Source: a virus
IMG/VR virus record: IMGVR_UViG_3300042731_008414
Location: 1 to 24,451 of that record
Length of the DNA stretch: 24,451 bases
Direction: 5' to 3' (one strand)
Part shown: in pieces, positions 20,951 to 24,451 of the stretch
How positions within the stretch are numbered: position 1 is the first letter of the stretch
How the letters are laid out: every line of letters starts with the position of its first letter
Translations under genes and position numbers: made by a program
Notes under the pieces: model-generated
The model's input: only the letters and a program-made list of their open reading frames with translations
Databases searched by the model: none
Told to the model about the DNA's origin: nothing

Positions 20951-22170
20951 GCGAAGAGAACGGCGCGATTGTGCCGCAGGAAGAACAGGGCGGCCCGCCG
21001 GCTCCTCCGGCGGATCAGGGGGCATCGAAGGCCACCCAGTTGAAGCGGGGGCCCCGCGGGACCAAGTTCAACACTGTCGAGGAGGCCCTCGGCTACGCCA
21101 CCGCCTGCTGGCGCTCCGGGATGCTCCCAGAGCAGATCAAGAGCCCCCAGCAGGCGTTTGTCATCATGGACAACGGCGCGGAGCTCGGGCTGCGGCCCTG
21201 GGCCTCGTGGAAGCTGCTCTACGTGACGAAGAACGGCCGGATCGCGGCCCAGTCCAAGGGGGCCCTGGCGATTGCCCAGGCCAGCCCCAACTACGAGCAC
21301 TACGAGGAGCGCATTGAGCTCGAGGGCACCGAGGAGATGCGGGCGGTAGCTATCGCCAAGCGGAAGGGGAAGCAAGCGACGATCAAGACGTTCAGCATGA
21401 AGGACGCGGCGGCGGCCGATCTGCTGACCCGGAAGAAGAACCGGCGGGGCGAGGAGTACGACGGGCCCTGGCAGTCCTACGTGAAGGACATGCTGCTGGC
21501 CCGGGCTCGGGATCGGGCCCTGAGCGTGTGCTTCGCTGCGGAACTGGCCGGGATTGAGCTGGAGACGATCGCCGAGGACGCCGACCGGTTGGAGATCAAG
21601 GCCCAGGGGGGCGGCGTTACGCCCGTCGGCGCCCCCAAGGAACTGCCAGAAGTCGAAGAGCCGAAGGCGCTTCCGCCGCCCCAGGCGGATCCTCTGCTGA
21701 TGCGGGTCCTCAAGGACTCCGGGCAGGCCCCCGAGCCGGCCCCCGCACCTGCGGTCGAAAAGCCCCCCCAGGAAGCCGAGATCGACCGCAGTGTGGAGGA
21801 GGCGTTGCCACCGGAGCCCACCGTGAAGGCCACACAATGCCAGGGCTGCGGCACGATGTACCACGCCGATCGGGAAGGCTGCCCTGAGTGCGGTGTACTC
21901 AAGGGCGAGGCGCCTCCCACCAAGAAGCGCAAGAGCCGCAGGGTCACCGGCAAGAAGCCCGGGGACCTCATCCGGAACGGAACCCGGAGGGTCGTGGAGG
22001 TGGACGAGGAGGGGACCCCCACCGTCGTCGAGAAGGTGAAACCACCCAAGGCCGCCGAGCCTTCCGAGGAGGAGAAGCCCACCCACTGCCCTCGGGCGTC
22101 CTGCCGCACGAAGCTCAACCTGATCGGCCAGTGCGACAACTGCGGTTGGCCGACGGCGATGTACGGGTAG
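20947..22170 (+). CDS. RecT-like single-strand annealing protein with two zinc ribbons
   Basis: The product is 407 residues. Residues about 45-205 resemble RecT-family phage annealing proteins: Glu-Leu-Gly-Leu-Arg-Pro near 79-84, a Lys-x-Gly-x-x-Ala-Ala-Gln-Ser-Lys-Gly segment, and a C-terminal helix block with Tyr-Val-Lys-Asp-Met-Leu-Leu-Ala-Arg-Ala. A Pro/Glu-rich linker follows, then two Cys4 zinc-ribbon-like clusters: Cys298, 301, 312, 315 and Cys381, 386, 396, 399, with a basic patch between them. RecT proteins anneal single strands made by the partner nuclease; the zinc ribbons are unusual additions and could bind DNA or a partner. Start GTG at 20947 (GTGA overlap, GGAGG seven bases upstream). 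Confidence 0.85.
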   Translation: MSEENGAIVPQEEQGGPPAPPADQGASKATQLKRGPRGTKFNTVEEALGYATACWRSGMLPEQIKSPQQAFVIMDNGAELGLRPWASWKLLYVTKNGRIAAQSKGALAIAQASPNYEHYEERIELEGTEEMRAVAIAKRKGKQATIKTFSMKDAAAADLLTRKKNRRGEEYDGPWQSYVKDMLLARARDRALSVCFAAELAGIELETIAEDADRLEIKAQGGGVTPVGAPKELPEVEEPKALPPPQADPLLMRVLKDSGQAPEPAPAPAVEKPPQEAEIDRSVEEALPPEPTVKATQCQGCGTMYHADREGCPECGVLKGEAPPTKKRKSRRVTGKKPGDLIRNGTRRVVEVDEEGTPTVVEKVKPPKAAEPSEEEKPTHCPRASCRTKLNLIGQCDNCGWPTAMYG

Positions 22171-22176
22171 GGCCCG

Positions 22177-22929
22177 ATGGCACCCCTCCCGTGGCCGGCT
22201 GAGGCGTTCCTGGGGGATCCCGCCGTCCGGATCGCCTTGGCCGGCCAGAAGCACAAGCACGTCGCATTTCTGATCCTTTTCGCGTCCCAGGCGTGGCTCG
22301 ACGACACCGGAACGATGTCCGCCGACATTCCCAGACTGGCCGCGATCCTGGGTCTGCAGGAGACGGACACCAGCGAGGCCGTCACCTACTGGATGACCGA
22401 GGGCAAGCTAGAGAAGAAGGAGCAACGCCTTTATCTTCCGTGGCTTACGAGGGCCAAGGCGGCCCGGAAGGCATCCGCGGAGGCGAAGAGCATCCAGGCC
22501 AGTCAGGCGGCGCGGGCCCGGTGGAACAGGGAGCGCCCGAAGAAGGGCGAGAACATGGCCTTGCTGCCCGCATCCGGGCCGCATGCGGACCGCATAGAGT
22601 GGCCGAAGGACTACACCCGGATCGCCTGCGAGGTCTGGGTCGCACGCTGGGGCTCCGGGTCGGCCCCGGGAGACGTGATCGCGTCGAACCTCCGGGCCCT
22701 GAAGAAGGGCGGGGCCGAGTGGCCGGCCGTTCTGCGGTCGTTCCAGCGGTACGTGGACACCGTGGAGGGCCAGTACGCGAGCCCCGCGGGCTGGCGGAAG
22801 CGGTGGCGGGCCTACGACCCGGAGGAGCCGGAGCACGACCACGAGGCCGCCAAGGTGGTGGACTCCATGGACAGGCAGAGGCGCCAGAGGGCCAGGAAGG
22901 GCGCGATGGGCAGGCTTCTGGGGGAGTGA
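22177..22929 (+). CDS. Replisome organiser-like replication protein
   Basis: The product is 250 residues. Residues about 25-90 look like a winged-helix domain (phage replisome organiser or DUF1376 type), followed by an Ala/Arg/Lys-rich helix (about 92-120). The C-terminal part (about 140-215) has the Trp...Tyr...Ala...Trp, then Tyr-Ala-Ser-Pro-Ala-Gly-Trp-Arg-Lys-Arg-Trp pattern of the second domain in O-like replication proteins. It probably binds the origin and recruits helicase. The ribosome site before the ATG at 22177 is weak. The replication origin itself could lie inside this gene, as in lambda O, but I see no clear iterons. Confidence 0.7.
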   Translation: MAPLPWPAEAFLGDPAVRIALAGQKHKHVAFLILFASQAWLDDTGTMSADIPRLAAILGLQETDTSEAVTYWMTEGKLEKKEQRLYLPWLTRAKAARKASAEAKSIQASQAARARWNRERPKKGENMALLPASGPHADRIEWPKDYTRIACEVWVARWGSGSAPGDVIASNLRALKKGGAEWPAVLRSFQRYVDTVEGQYASPAGWRKRWRAYDPEEPEHDHEAAKVVDSMDRQRRQRARKGAMGRLLGE

Positions 22930-23169
22930 ATGGACGATCTGAACGGAGTCGACGCTCTGCACGGGCTGATCTCGCACCCGGGCGTCCCGGAGCTCCACGC
23001 GCTGCTGGAGGCCGACGTCGACGAGGCCCACCGGATCGCGCACGTGCGGAACTCGATGTTCATCGTCCACGAGGCGTGGGGGATGAGGCCGAATCTGTTT
23101 GACGACCGGGACCTGGTGACGCGGATCCTCGAGTTGGAGGGGGAGAAGGGAGTCTGGTGGGCGGCATGA
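22930..23169 (+). CDS. Small early protein, unknown function
   Basis: The product is 79 residues, with an Asp/His/Glu-rich first half and a Trp-Trp-Ala-Ala C-terminus. No membrane segment, Cys pair or known motif. It starts at an ATG directly after the upstream TGA with GGGGAG nearby and ends with an ATGA overlap, so it is a real member of the early operon. Function unknown. Confidence 0.6.
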   Translation: MDDLNGVDALHGLISHPGVPELHALLEADVDEAHRIAHVRNSMFIVHEAWGMRPNLFDDRDLVTRILELEGEKGVWWAA

Positions 23170-23282
23170 GGGTCAGTCTCGGCTGTGTGCTCTTCCTGGC
23201 CGGGATCGGGATCATGACGATCGTGGTCGTCATGGTGTTTGGAGCACTGGCGGTGCTGGACTGGGCGTGGAGGTTGCGATGA
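23166..23282 (+). CDS. 38-residue membrane peptide
   Basis: ATG at 23166 (ATGA overlap with the previous gene) to TGA at 23280-23282. Nearly the whole peptide is hydrophobic (Leu/Val/Ile/Gly/Met) with a Trp-Ala-Trp-Arg-Leu-Arg end, a single transmembrane helix with a basic tail. Both ends overlap neighbours by ATGA, which supports translation. Could be a small inhibitor, anti-holin or helper; no family recognised. Confidence 0.6.
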   Translation: MRVSLGCVLFLAGIGIMTIVVVMVFGALAVLDWAWRLR

Positions 23283-23773
23283 AGGACTTTCTCGGGCTGG
23301 ACGAGTTCCTTGTGGGGATCGGGCATCTGGAGCGGTTCTTCCGCCGGAGCCTCAAGCCCTTCGACCGGGACCAATACTACGAGGCGGTGAAGACGACCAC
23401 CCCGGAGAAGTGGGAGAAGGTCATCCGCTACGCCTACAACAAGGCCAAGGTCTTCCCGAAGCCGGTCGAGCTCCGGGAGTGGCTGGGGATCGGCGAGGAG
23501 CTGACACCGGCCGAGGAGGCCCACGGCAACTTCAAGGCGGGGACGATCCGGGGGTTCAGCCCCGGGGACATCTGCCGGATGGCCCAGCGGGGAGACACGC
23601 TGCCCTTCGACGACAACCCCTGGGAGGACGAGACGGAGCGGTTGGTCTACCTCGACGAGGTCTATCTGGACCCGCCGCCCGCGGAGTTGGGGCCGGACGG
23701 GGTGCTTGCCTGGATCCGGAAGCTCTCCGAACAGGCTGAGGCGAAGTACGCCGAGGCGAAGGAGAAGCCATGA
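23279..23773 (+). CDS. Helicase-loader-like protein
   Basis: The product is 164 residues from an ATG with GGAGG five bases upstream. The N-terminal 75 residues (Phe-Asp-Arg-Asp-Gln-Tyr-Tyr-Glu-Ala-Val, then Trp-Glu-Lys-Val-Ile, then Phe-Pro-Lys-Pro-Val-Glu-Leu-Arg-Glu) resemble the helical domain of phage helicase loaders of the G39P type. The C-terminal part is acidic. Its position after the replisome-organiser-like gene fits loading of host or phage helicase. The match is by pattern only. Confidence 0.6.
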   Translation: MKDFLGLDEFLVGIGHLERFFRRSLKPFDRDQYYEAVKTTTPEKWEKVIRYAYNKAKVFPKPVELREWLGIGEELTPAEEAHGNFKAGTIRGFSPGDICRMAQRGDTLPFDDNPWEDETERLVYLDEVYLDPPPAELGPDGVLAWIRKLSEQAEAKYAEAKEKP

Positions 23774-24192
23774 GGAGGAAGGAACTGATGGTAGTGGTGC
23801 TCGGGACGTTCATTCTCGCGGGGCTCGCGCTGTCGGCCCCCTTCGGCCTGGTGACGCGGACGGCAGAACAGGCGGACCAGGGCTTTTACCGGGACCGCGC
23901 CGGCAGTTGGAAGTACGTCGGCGAGGCGAAGCTCACGGACTGGCAGGTTCACGTGACCGTGGGGGGGAAGCGCGTCGTCTGCGAACACCCCACGATCTAC
24001 GACACCGAGGTCATCACGTGCTCCGACGTCCTCCAGATCGACGAGGCGGTCCCGGAGGCGCCGAAGGCCCCGCCGCGAAAGACGGCCTACGCGCCGATCC
24101 CGGAGCCGTTCTTCCCGGATCAGGAGCCAGCCTACGATCTCGAGGCCCGGATCGACCGGATCTACGAGGGCCTGGAGCCGCGGAAGAAGTGA
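23770..24192 (+). CDS. Exported early protein with signal peptide or anchor
   Basis: The product is 140 residues. Residues 1-23 start with Met-Arg-Arg-Lys and a hydrophobic stretch (Val/Leu/Ile/Ala/Gly) ending in Ala-Leu-Ser-Ala, a Sec signal or anchor. The mature part has two Cys, a beta-like middle (about 45-95) and a Pro-rich segment (about 97-122). No family recognised. It lies in the early operon with ATGA overlaps at both ends; AAGGAG five bases before the ATG supports the start. Superinfection exclusion proteins are one class of small early exported phage proteins, but nothing here proves it. Confidence 0.65.
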   Translation: MRRKELMVVVLGTFILAGLALSAPFGLVTRTAEQADQGFYRDRAGSWKYVGEAKLTDWQVHVTVGGKRVVCEHPTIYDTEVITCSDVLQIDEAVPEAPKAPPRKTAYAPIPEPFFPDQEPAYDLEARIDRIYEGLEPRKK

Positions 24193-24451
24193 GCAGTCGG
24201 CCGAACACGAAGGTGGAGACGACGGCCAGGGAACTCCGGGCCATCACGGAGGCAGCGTCGAAGCGGGAGCTCGCCGTGATCCGGCAGGCTCACGCGCTCC
24301 GCAAGGCCCGGGGGCTGTACCGGGACCTCTACTCGACCGAGGAGCTCGATCTCCTCCAGACGGCGCGGCGGCTCTGCTACAACTACGGCCTAGTGGCCTG
24401 GGGCCGGTTCCTGACGGTGCGAAGCCGGTGGAACAAGAAACGGTCACCGCG
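24189..24451 (+). CDS. Early protein, C-terminus cut off by window edge
   Basis: Starts at a GTG that overlaps the previous TGA (GTGA) and remains open to the right edge, 87 codons. The visible part is charged and helical (Arg/Lys/Glu/Leu), with Leu-Tyr-Arg-Asp-Leu-Tyr near 45-50 and a Lys/Arg-rich stretch at the edge. No motif; function unknown. Confidence 0.55.
   Translation, partial: MSSRPNTKVETTARELRAITEAASKRELAVIRQAHALRKARGLYRDLYSTEELDLLQTARRLCYNYGLVAWGRFLTVRSRWNKKRSP

Noticed and set aside
1-24451. tRNA, rRNA, CRISPR array, insertion sequence or attachment site
   Set aside because: No cloverleaf, regular spaced repeat, transposase or integrase was seen by eye on either strand.

Overview
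This window looks like one side of a tailed double-stranded DNA phage or prophage (Caudoviricetes) with GC-rich DNA. The strongest evidence is on the minus strand: a large terminase with Walker A, Walker B and nuclease motifs, an 891-residue portal protein, a coiled-coil scaffold directly before a major-capsid-like protein, a TIGR02594-type endolysin and a two-helix holin. The plus strand carries a RecE-like exonuclease, a RecT-like annealing protein, and replisome-organiser-like and helicase-loader-like proteins. I saw no integrase, tRNA, rRNA, CRISPR array or insertion sequence. Lipobox signal peptides suggest a diderm host. The style of the secreted proteins (Cys-rich, Pro/Thr/Ser linkers) recalls Acidobacteriota or Myxococcota, but that is only an impression.

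Layout. A 98-bp divergent control region (about 19708-19805) holds back-to-back promoters and an inverted-repeat operator. Rightward from it (19806 to the right edge) runs an early operon: small basic protein, RecE-like nuclease, RecT-like annealing protein with two zinc ribbons, replisome-organiser-like protein, two small proteins, helicase-loader-like protein, an exported protein and a cut-off ORF. Leftward (19707 to 1) runs the late operon: small terminase, endolysin, holin with two possible starts, large terminase, three small proteins, portal, four small basic proteins sharing a C-terminal motif, a GroES-like co-chaperonin, a small membrane coiled-coil protein, four proteins with Sec signal peptides, two Cys-rich lipoproteins, another small membrane protein, a 507-bp non-coding region with promoter-like sites, scaffold, major capsid, a strong hairpin, and a structural protein that runs off the left edge. 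Most junctions are ATGA, GTGA or TGATG overlaps or gaps of a few bases, so translation is probably coupled throughout.

Working together, the early genes would recombine and replicate DNA, and the late genes would package it, build the head and lyse the cell. Two parts are not ordinary phage content. First, four consecutive small proteins (12179-13272) end in the same roughly ten-residue motif, S-A-x-x-(A/V)-(G/A)-D-x-(L/M)-A. Second, a block of six consecutive exported proteins (4080-11620), including a four-module lectin-like protein, a fibre-like protein and two Cys-rich lipoproteins, sits inside the head-gene operon.
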